From Pseudotabrizicola algicola (GTDB lineage: Bacteria; Pseudomonadota; Alphaproteobacteria; Rhodobacterales; Rhodobacteraceae): a stretch of 64,000 nt of DNA. Position numbers and translations under genes: made by a program. A model generated the notes under the pieces. That model was not told the DNA's origin. It worked only from the letters and a program-made list of their open reading frames with translations, and ran no database searches. The stretch is taken from contig NZ_JAAIKE010000001.1 of NCBI RefSeq assembly GCF_010915705.1, positions 1,178,001 through 1,242,000 on the forward strand. Direction: 5' to 3'. Below, in pieces: positions 26,510 to 35,902 of this stretch. How positions within the stretch are numbered: the stretch's first letter is position 1; every line of letters starts with the position of its first letter.

Positions 26510-27358
26510 TCAGCGGCGTCGGTAAGTCGTCATGCCATCCGTGGTGAACAGGCCGAGCGCCGGGCCGGTGACCCGTTCCGAATGGCCGATCATCAGGTAC
26601 CCCCCGGGCGGCAGCAGAGCGGCAAAGCGCTGCCAAAGGCGTTCCTGTGTCTGCTTGTCGAAATAGATCACCACATTGCGGCAGAAGATCACATCAAACG
26701 GCCCTTTCATCGGCCAATTGTCCTGCAGGTTCAGCGCATTGCAGGTGACGAGCCGGGTGATCGCCTCCAGTATCTGCAACGCGCCGCCCGGCTTCAGGTC
26801 ACCAAAGAGCCGGCGCGCGGCCTCCGGTGCGAGGCCAGCAGCAGCATCGGGTGCATAGACCGCACGGCGGGCCTTTTCGATCATCCCACGGTCGATATCC
26901 GTTGCAAGGATCCGGATGTCATGACGATGCGCATCCGGGCAGAGGGCAAGCAAGGTCGCGGCCATGCTATAGGGCTCTTCCCCGCTCGAGCAGCCTGCCG
27001 ACCAAAGCCGCACCCGCGCCCCGCCCTGGGCCCTGGCGATCAGGGGGGGCAGCGCGCGCTTGCCGAGAAATTCGAAATGATGCTGTTCGCGGAAAAAGGA
27101 GGTCACATTGGTGGTGACCGCCGAAACGAGTTCCAGCCGCTCGGCTTCATTTCCCTGCGTCGCCAGCAAATCAACATAAGAGGCAAAATCGGGCAGGTTA
27201 AGCGCGCGCAGCCGTTTGATCAGCCGCGAATGCACCAGCGGGCGCTTTGCCTCGGCCAGAACGATCCCGGCCAGATTGTGAACCAGAGCGGCTATGCGCG
27301 AAAACTCGCGGTCATCCAATGGCACCTCCGGCTGATGCGCGGGAGCAGGCGCCGCCAT
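26510..27358 (-). CDS. cheR: Chemotaxis protein methyltransferase CheR
   Basis: Uses S-adenosylmethionine to methylate glutamates on chemoreceptors. The 282-residue protein has the N-terminal helical domain and the Rossmann-type domain with the SAM motif LWSAGCSSGEEPYSMA, NLQDNWP and FDVIFCRNVVIYFD. Start ATG 27358 lies one base after the cheW stop (TGACATG). It ends 35 bases before the cheY gene. Confidence 0.96.
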   Translation of the reverse strand: MAAPAPAHQPEVPLDDREFSRIAALVHNLAGIVLAEAKRPLVHSRLIKRLRALNLPDFASYVDLLATQGNEAERLELVSAVTTNVTSFFREQHHFEFLGKRALPPLIARAQGGARVRLWSAGCSSGEEPYSMAATLLALCPDAHRHDIRILATDIDRGMIEKARRAVYAPDAAAGLAPEAARRLFGDLKPGGALQILEAITRLVTCNALNLQDNWPMKGPFDVIFCRNVVIYFDKQTQERLWQRFAALLPPGGYLMIGHSERVTGPALGLFTTDGMTTYRRR

Positions 27359-27359
27359 G

Positions 27360-27827
27360 TCACGCCGCCGCCTCTGCATCCTGGGGCAAAAGCTGCGCCA
27401 CATCGAGCAGCCGGATCAGCCGGCTGTCCTGCACGACCACACCGCGCAGCATGGTGCGGGTGGTTTCCGACGCCAGATCGGGGGTGGGTTGCACATCGGA
27501 TGCGGGAACCGTCAGAATGTCGGTCACGGCCTCTACCAAAAGGCCGACGATGCGATTTTGGATCGCCGCGACGATGATAACATTGCGGTCGGTGTTTTCA
27601 ATCGGTTCGAGGCCCAGGCGCCGCGCAAGATCGAGGATCGGCACCACCGCACCGCGCAGGTTGATCACACCCTGCACATAGGTGGGCGCGTGCGGCAGAA
27701 GGGCCGGACGGCTCCACCCCCGGATTTCCCGCACCGAAAGGATGTCTATGCAGAAATCCTGTCCCGCGGTGCGGAAAGCGACAAGTTCCCGGATATCAGG
27801 ATCGGTGACAAAGCCAGAAGCGCGCAT
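27360..27827 (-). CDS. cheW: Chemotaxis coupling protein CheW
   Basis: Adaptor that links chemoreceptors to CheA. The 155-residue protein has the SH3-like fold signature with LVAFRTAGQDFCIDILSVRE, the receptor-binding motif GVINLRGAVVPILDLARRLG and the closing LIRLLDVAQLLP. It starts three bases after the cheA stop and is followed by cheR after a single base. Normal length. Confidence 0.96.
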   Translation of the reverse strand: MRASGFVTDPDIRELVAFRTAGQDFCIDILSVREIRGWSRPALLPHAPTYVQGVINLRGAVVPILDLARRLGLEPIENTDRNVIIVAAIQNRIVGLLVEAVTDILTVPASDVQPTPDLASETTRTMLRGVVVQDSRLIRLLDVAQLLPQDAEAAA

Positions 27828-27830
27828 GAC

Positions 27831-29927
27831 TTACTCCGCAGCGAGAGGGGGAACAGGACGGGAAGCGACGGGGCCGGTGACCGCAAGATCGGTGGGGTCG
27901 AGGATCAGCGCGATGGAGCCGTCCCCGAGAACGGTGGCGGCAGCAATACCGGCGATTTGGCCGTAATTCGCCTCGAGCCCCTTGATGACGACTTGTCGCT
28001 GATCTCGAATGCCGTCCACCATCAGGGCGATGGCGCCATCATCGCCGCGTTCGACCACCACCACAATCTCCCCTTCGCCGGGCTTGAGGCTACGGCGAAA
28101 GCCCAGTGCCATGCCGACATCCACCAAAGGCAGACACCGGCCGCGCACGTCGAGCACCGAATCTGTTTGGCCGAGGCTGTGACGCATTCCCGGATCCGGA
28201 CGGAGGGTTTCGATGATGGTGGACACGGGCAGCACCAAGGTCTGGCCCGCCGCTTCGAACACCATCCCGTCCAGCACCGCCAGCGTCAGCGGCAGGCTGA
28301 CGGTCAGGCTGGTGCCTTGACCCCGCACCGAAGCGATTCCCACCCGCCCGCCAAGGCCCGCAATCTCGGACCGGACCACATCCATGCCGACCCCGCGCCC
28401 CGACAGGGCCGAAATCTCCGACGCTGTCGAAAAACCGGGCAAAAACAGCAGCGCATCGATTTCCTGCGGGCTGAGGTCTGCGTTTGCGGCCACAAGACCC
28501 TTGTCGACCGCGATCTGGCGGACCTTTTCCCGGTCGATACCCGCACCGTCATCCTGCACCGTGATGACGATGCGGCCCGAGCGATGCGCCGCCGAGAGCT
28601 TGATCACCCCCTCGCTCGGCTTGCCGATTTCTTCGCGGCGCGCGGGCTTTTCCAAGCCATGATCCACCGCGTTGCGGATCATGTGGGTCAGCGGGTCAGC
28701 CAGACGTTCGATGATTGTCTTGTCGACCTCGGTGGCTTCACCTTCGGTCACCAGCCGAGCCGACTTGCCTGCGGCCATCGAGGCTTCGCGCACGATGCGG
28801 TGCATCCGGTCAAACAGCGGCTTCACCGGCTGGGCGCGAATGGCCATCACCGATTCCTGAATCTGGCGCGACAATTGCCGCAGTTGATCCAGACTGCGAT
28901 CCACATCGACAGAGCCGAAGCCGGGCGATTGTTCGATGGCCTCTGTCAACATGGCCTGATGGATCACGAGTTCGCCCAGGATGTCGACCAGGCGATCAAC
29001 GCGGTCGATATCGACACGGATGGTGGGACGCGGCCCCGCCCCCGAGGCCGGACTCGCAGCCGCGCCTGCGGGCGGGGACAGTTTTGCCACAGGGGTTGGC
29101 GATGGCGTCGCAAACGGAGCCGCAACCTGCGCAGCCGCGCGCGGGGGGGCGGCAGGCGGTGCCTCGGCGGGGGCCTGCCCTTCGGCCGTCAGGACAAGAT
29201 CGCAACTGCCTTCGATAAACTCAAAGATGGCAAGCAGTTGCCGATCCGTTCGTTCGGTCTGCAGAACCACGGTCCAGCTCAGGTAAGATTGGCCGGGATC
29301 GAAACCTGACGGATCGGGCAAGGCGGACGGATCGAGGGTCACCTCGCAGGGCGCCGTGCCGCAGAGATCACGCATGAGCAGGGCCGGATCGTGGCCCGAG
29401 GCAAAGGCCCCCGCATGGGGCCGAAAAGTCAGGGTGACGCGGCGCAGGACCTGAGACGCAGGGATCGGCGCGAAATCCATCCCGAAGGGGCCATCGAGGG
29501 CGAGCGGTTCGAAAACGAAGGCCTCTTCCTCTTTCTGGCCGCCGCCGCCAGCGTGCGCCTCTAGCGCAGCGATCACCCGTTCATCCACCTCGGGGTCGGT
29601 CGCGCCACCCCGACGCGAGGCGGAGATCATATCGGCCAGATGATCGCTGGCATGCAAAAGCGCCCCGAGCAAGGCGGGTTCCGGTGACAACTGGCCTGCG
29701 CGCAGCGCATCGAGCACGGTTTCGAACCGATGCGCAAAGCCGACCAGCGCCTTGAGGTCAAAAGCGCCCGCTCCCCCCTTGATCGAATGAACCGCGCGGA
29801 AAACGGCGTTCACGGTATCAGCCTCTTGCGCGCCGGTCTGGATGGCGCGCAATCCTTCTTCCAGTGCCGAAAGCAGTTCGTCCGCCTCGACAAAGAAGAT
29901 GTCCTTCAGATCAACCGGCCCTGCCAT
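27831..29927 (-). CDS. cheA: Chemotaxis histidine kinase CheA
   Basis: Receptor-controlled kinase that phosphorylates CheY. The 698 residues contain an N-terminal Hpt domain with phospho-His H47 in VHSIKGGAGAF, a variable middle region, the dimerisation domain, the ATP-binding domain (N box HMIRNAVDHGLE, G1 QDDGAGID, G2 GRGVGMDVV) and a C-terminal CheW-like domain. Start ATG 29927 is chosen from the Hpt alignment. It lies seven bases after the upstream cheY. Confidence 0.96.
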   Translation of the reverse strand: MAGPVDLKDIFFVEADELLSALEEGLRAIQTGAQEADTVNAVFRAVHSIKGGAGAFDLKALVGFAHRFETVLDALRAGQLSPEPALLGALLHASDHLADMISASRRGGATDPEVDERVIAALEAHAGGGGQKEEEAFVFEPLALDGPFGMDFAPIPASQVLRRVTLTFRPHAGAFASGHDPALLMRDLCGTAPCEVTLDPSALPDPSGFDPGQSYLSWTVVLQTERTDRQLLAIFEFIEGSCDLVLTAEGQAPAEAPPAAPPRAAAQVAAPFATPSPTPVAKLSPPAGAAASPASGAGPRPTIRVDIDRVDRLVDILGELVIHQAMLTEAIEQSPGFGSVDVDRSLDQLRQLSRQIQESVMAIRAQPVKPLFDRMHRIVREASMAAGKSARLVTEGEATEVDKTIIERLADPLTHMIRNAVDHGLEKPARREEIGKPSEGVIKLSAAHRSGRIVITVQDDGAGIDREKVRQIAVDKGLVAANADLSPQEIDALLFLPGFSTASEISALSGRGVGMDVVRSEIAGLGGRVGIASVRGQGTSLTVSLPLTLAVLDGMVFEAAGQTLVLPVSTIIETLRPDPGMRHSLGQTDSVLDVRGRCLPLVDVGMALGFRRSLKPGEGEIVVVVERGDDGAIALMVDGIRDQRQVVIKGLEANYGQIAGIAAATVLGDGSIALILDPTDLAVTGPVASRPVPPLAAE

Positions 29928-29934
29928 GTCACCC

Positions 29935-30303
29935 TCACACGGCTGCGACGCGGCGAATGGTGGAGACCAGAGACACCTCGTCGAAGGGTTTGGTGATCCA
30001 GCCGGTGGCCCCGGCCGCACGGGCGCGGTCTTTCAGCGTTGCGGCGCTTTCGGTGGTAAGAACAAGGATCGGGACGCGCGTGGCAAGATCGCCCTTGCGC
30101 ACCGCATCAATCAGGCCGAACCCGTCCATGTTCGGCATGTTAAGATCGGTGAGGATCAGATCGGGGTCGGCATCGGGAAGCCGGTCGAGCGCGTCGACCC
30201 CGTCAATCGCAAGCACCACATCGAACCCGGCTTCGGTCAGCGTCTGGCGCAGCATTTCGCGCATGGTCAGGGAATCGTCGACGGCCAATATCCGCAAGGT
30301 CAC
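29935..30303 (-). CDS. cheY: CheY-like single-domain response regulator
   Basis: A 122-residue receiver with D9/D10, phospho-acceptor D53 in LTDLNMPNMDGFG, T83 region VLTTES and K105 in WITKPF, typical of a motor-binding CheY. It overlaps the preceding STAS gene by four bases and sits directly upstream of cheA. Differences from the second CheY in this operon (residue pattern around D53) suggest different jobs. Confidence 0.95.
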   Translation of the reverse strand: MTLRILAVDDSLTMREMLRQTLTEAGFDVVLAIDGVDALDRLPDADPDLILTDLNMPNMDGFGLIDAVRKGDLATRVPILVLTTESAATLKDRARAAGATGWITKPFDEVSLVSTIRRVAAV

Positions 30304-30584
30304 GCCACACCCTCCCCGATCAGCGCGGTCGCCCCCATGACCCGCAAGCAGTCGACACAGTCAGGCGAGGGAGAGGCCAGAACCAGCGCGCCCCCGTCCC
30401 GTTGGGCGCGCCTTTGAGCCACCAGCAGAACCTGCACGGCGGCCGCGCTCAGATGCCGGACGGCAGAGGCATCGACGGTGATGGCAGGTTTTGACCCTGC
30501 CGTGTCAAATCGGCTTTCAAGCTCATACCACAGGGCCTGCGCCGAATCCGGCGTGACCCTGGCGACAAGTTCAATCGTGCGCAT
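30300..30584 (-). CDS. STAS-domain protein
   Basis: A 94-residue STAS domain, the fold of anti-anti-sigma factors, first gene of the minus-strand che operon. The core pattern VDASAVRHLSAAAVQVLLVA contains a Ser at the site phosphorylated in SpoIIAA-like proteins. No partner anti-sigma kinase is nearby. STAS proteins are seen in some bacterial che operons but their role there is poorly defined; CheA or the downstream hybrid kinase could be partners. The 128-base gap upstream carries an AT-rich stretch (30640-30705) fit for the operon promoter. Confidence 0.85.
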   Translation of the reverse strand: MRTIELVARVTPDSAQALWYELESRFDTAGSKPAITVDASAVRHLSAAAVQVLLVAQRRAQRDGGALVLASPSPDCVDCLRVMGATALIGEGVA

Positions 30585-30712
30585 CGTTTCAAGACCCCTT
30601 GATCCGCCGGAGAAGAGCCGTTTTGCCCCCCGTCTGATCTATGGGTAGTGCCTAAAACCTAAAGGAAGTCTTTAGCCGCGCGGCTTATCGCAGGGCATTT
30701 TAGTCAACTGCA

Positions 30713-33700
30713 TCACGGCGCGGGGGGCGCCTTGGCCTCGGCCTCTGCGACGGGCCGGGTGCGTGCGATGGCCCCCGCAAGGGCTTCAAGCGTGACTGGC
30801 TTTGTCACCACATCGGCAAAGCCCGCCGCGCGATAATCTTCCAGATGCTGCGCCATGGCATTGGCCGTAACCGCAAGCACCGGGGGCAGGCCCCCTGCTC
30901 CTGCCTTGACACGCAATTCGGCCAAGGCGGTCAGACCATCCTTGCGGGGCATGGAAATGTCGAGCAGCACCAGATCGAAGCGGCCCGGGGTCCAGATTTC
31001 AACCGCTTCATCCCCGTCGCAGACCAGCGTGACGCTGATCCCAAGCCGCGCCAGCATGGCGCGCATGATAAGGCGGTTGGTCGGGTTATCCTCGGCCAGA
31101 AGCGCCCGCAGGCCCGCAAATGCCGCACGCCCGAGGACAAGTGCAGGCCCCCCTTCGCTCTTGTCTTCCGGAACGGTTGCGGGCGGCATCGGCAAGGTCA
31201 CGGTGACGGTGGTTCCGCGCCCATGGGTGCTGACGAGGCTGATCTCTCCGTCCATCAACGCCACCAGCCGCCGCACGATGGGAAGGCCGAGTCCGGTGCC
31301 GCCGAAACGCCGGGTGATGGATTCATCGCCTTGGGTGAATTCTTCGAAAACGCGCGCCGTCTGATCGTCCGTCATCCCGATTCCGGTGTCGGACACCTGA
31401 AGCACAATCCGCACCGGATTACGCGCATCCTGCGCAATCGACACCGCGACAGAGCCGGATTCGGTAAACTTCACCGCATTGCCGACAAGGTTATGCACGA
31501 TTTGCAGCACACGCTTGGCATCGCCCAGCCGCGCGCGTTCCGCCCCCGCACCGAGCGTGATATGGAATTCCACCTCTTTGCGCCGCGCGGTAAGCCCGTG
31601 CATCGCCTCGATCCGCGCGGCCAGATCGCGCAAATTCAGCGGGGCAACATCCAGCACCAGCTTTCCGCTTTCGATCTTCGCCAGATCGAGCAGGTCATTC
31701 ACCACCGACAGAAGATGCGCGCCCGACTCGCGGATCGCCCCCAGCATCCCGCGCTGCGACGGATCGAGAGGCGTTTCGTCAAGCAGCTCGGCCATGCCGA
31801 GCACCCCGTTCAGCGGCGTGCGCAACTCATGGCTCATATTCGCGAGAAATTGCGATTTGGCGCGGTTGGCCGCCTCTGCGCGCCCGATCGCTGTGCGCAG
31901 GTCGCGTTCGGCCTGCGCGGTGGCGGTGATATCGGTGATGGTGCACACAACGCGGGCAGTCATGCTCGGGTCGGCCAAGACCGCAGCATTCACCGACAAA
32001 TCCTTCGTCCGCCCGTCCGGCAGATCCACCCGCATGCGCATGTCGCGCACCGCCTGGTCGGAATTGATCGCCAGCCGGCAGGGCAGACCGGAAAAGGAGA
32101 GCGGGTTGCCCTCGGCATCCGAAAGCCCCAGGGCCTCCGGATCACACACCTGATTCATCAGCCTGTCCGCGGGCTGTTCGAAAATGGTCTGCACTTCGCG
32201 GTTGAAGAACACGATGCGCGCGGCCTCGTCCACGGCAAGGATGCCCGAGCCAGAGGTTTCCGTCAGCTTGGCCAGAAAATCGCGTTCGGCTTTCAGATCG
32301 CCCTCGAGCCGTTTGCGCGCACTGATGTCGAGATGAACACCCGAGGTGGCAACCGGATTGCCCTGTGCATCCCATGCAACCGTCTGCCCGCGCGAGGCGA
32401 CCCAGACCCAATGGCCTTCCTTGTGGCGCAGGCGCAATTCATCCTGAAACTGCCGGATGCCGGCCGCAAAACGCTCCTGCATGTTTCGGTTGAGCATGAT
32501 CCAGTCATCGGGATGCAACAGACCCTGCCACACGGCATCGGTGACAGGGCCAAGCTCTTCGAGCGTATATCCCAGCATCCCGACCCAGAGTTCATTCACA
32601 TGGCACAGGCCCGCCACCATGTCGTGATACCAGATGCCCGCCTCTGCCCCTTCGATGATCTCGGCGAGGCGCTGTTCGGCCTCTTTGAGGGCGGACACAT
32701 CGACATGCACCCCCGACATGCGCAAGGGATGGCCCTCGGCGCTGCGCTTTGACACGATGCCACGCGATTGCACCCAAACCCAGTGGCCCGCGCGGTGGCG
32801 CAGACGAAAGACCATGTCAAACCGGTCGGCTTGCCCGCGCGCCACATGCACGACCTTGGCAACGGAGGATTCCACATCATCCGGGTGAAGCATGCTGCTC
32901 CACGTCGTCAGGGTGATCGGGGCAAGCTCTTGACATGTCCAGCCCAGCATCGAGGCCCAGCGTTCGTTGACCCGGTTTTCCCATGTCAGGAAGTCGATTT
33001 CCCAGGTTCCGGCCTGCGATCCCTCGATCACCTGTGTCAGGCGCTGTTCATTGTCACGCTCGGCGGTGATGTCGATGCGCAGACCCACACGGCCTCCGGT
33101 CGGGATCTGCCGGTCCACCACGCGCACAATCCGGCCGTCGGCCAGCAATACCTGCTGGTCCAGCGCCGGCTCTTTGCGGCGCTCCATGACAGCACGCAAC
33201 AAGGCTTCTTCCTGACCCGCCTCGACAGGCCATTGCCCCAGAGCGATGCCCTCGCGCAGCACGTCCTCGTATTTTCGCCCGGGCACCAACAGGTCCGCAA
33301 GTAACGGGTAAATCTCGGAGATCTGGGAATTGATCAGAACCAGACGGTCCTCGGCATCATAAAGCATGAAACCATGCGGCAGCGCCTGCACTGCGGTGTG
33401 CAGTTCGGCGCGCGCGCAGAGCGCCTCGTCGCGCACGGCCTGCATTTCGGCCAGATGGGCGCGTATCTCGCTTACATCCTCGGCCAGCATCCACACAAGG
33501 CGCTGCCCGTCGCCGCCGGTGAGCAGCAGGCCGCGGACGATGGCCGGAAACTCGCTGCCATCGGGCCGCAAAAAGGGCTGGTCTATCGGGCCGAAACTGC
33601 CGCCCGCCTTCAACTCGGCCACCGCCCTGTCGACAACCTCTTCGTGCTTGGCGTTCAAGATCGAACGGATCGGAGTCCCGATCAGCGCCTCGCGCGACCA

Positions 33701-34243
33701 GTGGCCAAAACCCATAAAGGCCAGATTGGCCTCGAGGATATGGCCGGTTTCATAATCGATCAGCACCACCCCCACGGGCGACAGATCAAACAGACGCCGC
33801 AAAAGATCGTCACGGCGGGCAAGTCTGGAGGTGGCGCGTTCTGCCGTCTGCAGATCGGCCGACCGCCGCCGCGCGGCCCTGTCATGCGCGGTCACGGCGC
33901 GCAACAAACCCTGCACCCCCCGCATCACGCCGGCTGGGAGGGCCATCGTCACCCCTTCCAGCCGCGCGGGCCCTTGGGTGACAACGGCGGCCCCCGTCAT
34001 CATGCCCTGCCCCGCCTCCCAGACCTCTGTCTCGATGACCAGCCGAAGCGCAGTGCCCAGTTCGGATGCCAGGCGGTCCAGCACCTTTTGCACGGCACCG
34101 TGCAAAGCCTGCGGCTGCGCCTCTTCGAGGATTGCTTCAGACAAATCTGCCGCGGCCTCGGCACACAGGAGCAGAAATGCCTCGGGATCGGTAACGGCTT
34201 GGCGTTGGGTATCTGATGCCTGCAGTGCGCTGTCCTCCACCAC
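30713..34243 (-). CDS. Cytoplasmic multi-PAS hybrid histidine kinase
   Basis: A 1176-residue sensor kinase with no membrane segment. Layout: N-terminal helical region 1-145, five PAS-like domains (about 145-265, 283-395, 403-520, 523-642 and 652-775), dimerisation domain with phospho-His H805 in NMSHELRTPLNG, ATPase domain (about 905-1020; NLVGNAVKF, DTGIGM, GGTGLGL) and receiver with D1095 and K1148. PAS three and four look like a tandem duplication, each with GHWVWV. The start appears to be GTG at 34243 beside AAGGG and is uncertain. No Hpt or output regulator is adjacent. Lying between che and taurine clusters, it could serve either. Confidence 0.9.
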   Translation of the reverse strand: MVEDSALQASDTQRQAVTDPEAFLLLCAEAAADLSEAILEEAQPQALHGAVQKVLDRLASELGTALRLVIETEVWEAGQGMMTGAAVVTQGPARLEGVTMALPAGVMRGVQGLLRAVTAHDRAARRRSADLQTAERATSRLARRDDLLRRLFDLSPVGVVLIDYETGHILEANLAFMGFGHWSREALIGTPIRSILNAKHEEVVDRAVAELKAGGSFGPIDQPFLRPDGSEFPAIVRGLLLTGGDGQRLVWMLAEDVSEIRAHLAEMQAVRDEALCARAELHTAVQALPHGFMLYDAEDRLVLINSQISEIYPLLADLLVPGRKYEDVLREGIALGQWPVEAGQEEALLRAVMERRKEPALDQQVLLADGRIVRVVDRQIPTGGRVGLRIDITAERDNEQRLTQVIEGSQAGTWEIDFLTWENRVNERWASMLGWTCQELAPITLTTWSSMLHPDDVESSVAKVVHVARGQADRFDMVFRLRHRAGHWVWVQSRGIVSKRSAEGHPLRMSGVHVDVSALKEAEQRLAEIIEGAEAGIWYHDMVAGLCHVNELWVGMLGYTLEELGPVTDAVWQGLLHPDDWIMLNRNMQERFAAGIRQFQDELRLRHKEGHWVWVASRGQTVAWDAQGNPVATSGVHLDISARKRLEGDLKAERDFLAKLTETSGSGILAVDEAARIVFFNREVQTIFEQPADRLMNQVCDPEALGLSDAEGNPLSFSGLPCRLAINSDQAVRDMRMRVDLPDGRTKDLSVNAAVLADPSMTARVVCTITDITATAQAERDLRTAIGRAEAANRAKSQFLANMSHELRTPLNGVLGMAELLDETPLDPSQRGMLGAIRESGAHLLSVVNDLLDLAKIESGKLVLDVAPLNLRDLAARIEAMHGLTARRKEVEFHITLGAGAERARLGDAKRVLQIVHNLVGNAVKFTESGSVAVSIAQDARNPVRIVLQVSDTGIGMTDDQTARVFEEFTQGDESITRRFGGTGLGLPIVRRLVALMDGEISLVSTHGRGTTVTVTLPMPPATVPEDKSEGGPALVLGRAAFAGLRALLAEDNPTNRLIMRAMLARLGISVTLVCDGDEAVEIWTPGRFDLVLLDISMPRKDGLTALAELRVKAGAGGLPPVLAVTANAMAQHLEDYRAAGFADVVTKPVTLEALAGAIARTRPVAEAEAKAPPAP

Positions 34244-34295
34244 CCTTCAGCCTGTGATTGCAAGGATGATCGACCTGCGCGTGCAGTTCAAGGCC

Positions 34296-35165
34296 CTAGC
34301 GCCTGCCGTAATACAAACCCACCACATGCTCTGCCTCGGCGAAGAACAGCCAGCGCTGTGCAAAAGCCCCCAAGAGATAGAGAATGATGGCCAGCCCAAA
34401 GCCGCCCACCCCCGGCACGACCAGCAGAGCAAGAATGGGCAGGGCCACCCCCACCCCCAAGGCAATGACGCGCAACCGTTTCACATGGCGGCGGCCGACG
34501 ACATATATCATCTCGCGCAAAAGGTAGCTTCCGGCGGTATGGGCCGGCTCGAAAATCTCCACTTGCCCCAGAGCGCCGAGGCCGGTGGCGCTGCCCAAAC
34601 TGCTTCGGGCGCGCGCAAATGCGCCATCGCCCACCCGCCAATGCAGCAAAACAGCGCCCGCCACGCCGACCAGCGCCAGAATGGCGGGCATGCGAAAGCC
34701 CGCCAGCAGACAACCCCCCGCAAGCGCATAGGCCAGATACAGCAGCGGCACCGACCAATGGTGCCATCGCGGCACCGCACGGATCTGCGCATAGATCATG
34801 CCGGTGGCGATCACAGTGGCCATCGCGAGGACGGCCCCGACCCAGCCAAAGCCTCGGGGCAGGCCAAGCCCGAGCCAATCCGACAGGGCCAGCGGGGCAA
34901 AGGCAAGCAGCGTCAGCACCGCGCCCCAAGCCTCGCGGCTTAGCCAGCTGCTGCGCCACTGGGTAAAGGCGCGCCATGCCCGCTGCGGATTGCCAAGGTG
35001 AAAGGCAGAGGCCGCCAGCCCGATGGTGGCCAGTGCATAGGCAAAGGCCCAATGCCAGAAGGCAGCTGCACCCGTATAGTCATGCGCCGTCGCAAGGAGG
35101 GCCAGATAGCCCAGTCCCATGCCCGACAAGACTGTGAAGATAATGACGGAAGACGCTGGATTCAT
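34296..35165 (-). CDS. soeC: Sulfite dehydrogenase membrane anchor SoeC (DmsC-like)
   Basis: A 289-residue DmsC-family quinol-interacting membrane protein with about eight helices, which anchors the molybdenum and iron-sulfur subunits and passes electrons to the quinone pool. Characteristic are FHLGNPQRAWRAFTQWRSSW and SWLSREAW near residues 55-80. Start ATG 35165 lies within the soeB stop. Family membership alone could also mean DMSO or polysulfide reductase; the taurine cluster context favours SoeC. Confidence 0.88.
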   Translation of the reverse strand: MNPASSVIIFTVLSGMGLGYLALLATAHDYTGAAAFWHWAFAYALATIGLAASAFHLGNPQRAWRAFTQWRSSWLSREAWGAVLTLLAFAPLALSDWLGLGLPRGFGWVGAVLAMATVIATGMIYAQIRAVPRWHHWSVPLLYLAYALAGGCLLAGFRMPAILALVGVAGAVLLHWRVGDGAFARARSSLGSATGLGALGQVEIFEPAHTAGSYLLREMIYVVGRRHVKRLRVIALGVGVALPILALLVVPGVGGFGLAIILYLLGAFAQRWLFFAEAEHVVGLYYGRR

Positions 35166-35902
35166 GGAAGTTTCCCCAGAACCCGATCCAGCCATCCGGC
35201 AAGGCCGGTTGCCTTGATATCCAGCAGCGGGGCCAGCAGGCTGGCCTGATCGGGGCGGTCTTTCTTGCGCGGCGGCAGGTATTTGTTGGTGGGCCGCGTG
35301 GCTTGTTCGGGCATCAGATCATAGCCGCCGCGCGCCGCGACAAGCTGGCTGACGGCGCTTGCAGGGTCCGCCAGATCGCCGAAATGCCGCGCGCCGGTCG
35401 GGCAGGTGCGCACGCAGGCGGGCTCACGGTCTTCTTCGGGCAGGTTCTCGTTGTAGATCCGGTCGACGCAGAGCGTGCACTTCTTCATCACCCCTGCCGC
35501 CGCATCCATCTCGCGCGCGCCATAGGGACAGGCCCAGGCGCACAGGCCGCAGCCGATGCAGGCGTCCTCGTTCACCAGCACAATGCCATCTTCCGCACGC
35601 TTGTAACTCGCCCCCGTAGGGCAAACGGTGACACAGGGCGCATCGGCGCAATGCAGGCAAGACCGCGGGAAGTTCACGATCATCGGTGCCGCCGCCTCTG
35701 GCATCACCTGATAGCTGTGAACACGGTTGAGGAAGGTGCCCGAAGGCTCTGATCCATAAGGATTCTGGTCGGACAGCGGCACGCCGTAGCCTTGGTCATT
35801 CCAGCCTTTGCAGGCCGTCACGCAGGCCTGACACCCCACGCAGGTGTCGAGATCGATCACCAGACCAAGCGCCTTGTCGGTCTTTTGTGGCAGGCAGGTC
35901 AT
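35162..35902 (-). CDS. soeB: Sulfite dehydrogenase iron-sulfur subunit SoeB
   Basis: A 246-residue ferredoxin-like electron-transfer subunit with four Cys clusters that bind four [4Fe-4S] centres: CVGCQACVTAC, CLHCADAPCVTVC, CIGCGLCAWAC and CTLCVDR followed by CVRTCPTGA. It carries electrons from SoeA to the membrane anchor. It has no signal peptide, in line with a cytoplasmic SoeAB. It overlaps soeA and soeC by four bases each. Confidence 0.93.
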   Translation of the reverse strand: MTCLPQKTDKALGLVIDLDTCVGCQACVTACKGWNDQGYGVPLSDQNPYGSEPSGTFLNRVHSYQVMPEAAAPMIVNFPRSCLHCADAPCVTVCPTGASYKRAEDGIVLVNEDACIGCGLCAWACPYGAREMDAAAGVMKKCTLCVDRIYNENLPEEDREPACVRTCPTGARHFGDLADPASAVSQLVAARGGYDLMPEQATRPTNKYLPPRKKDRPDQASLLAPLLDIKATGLAGWLDRVLGKLP

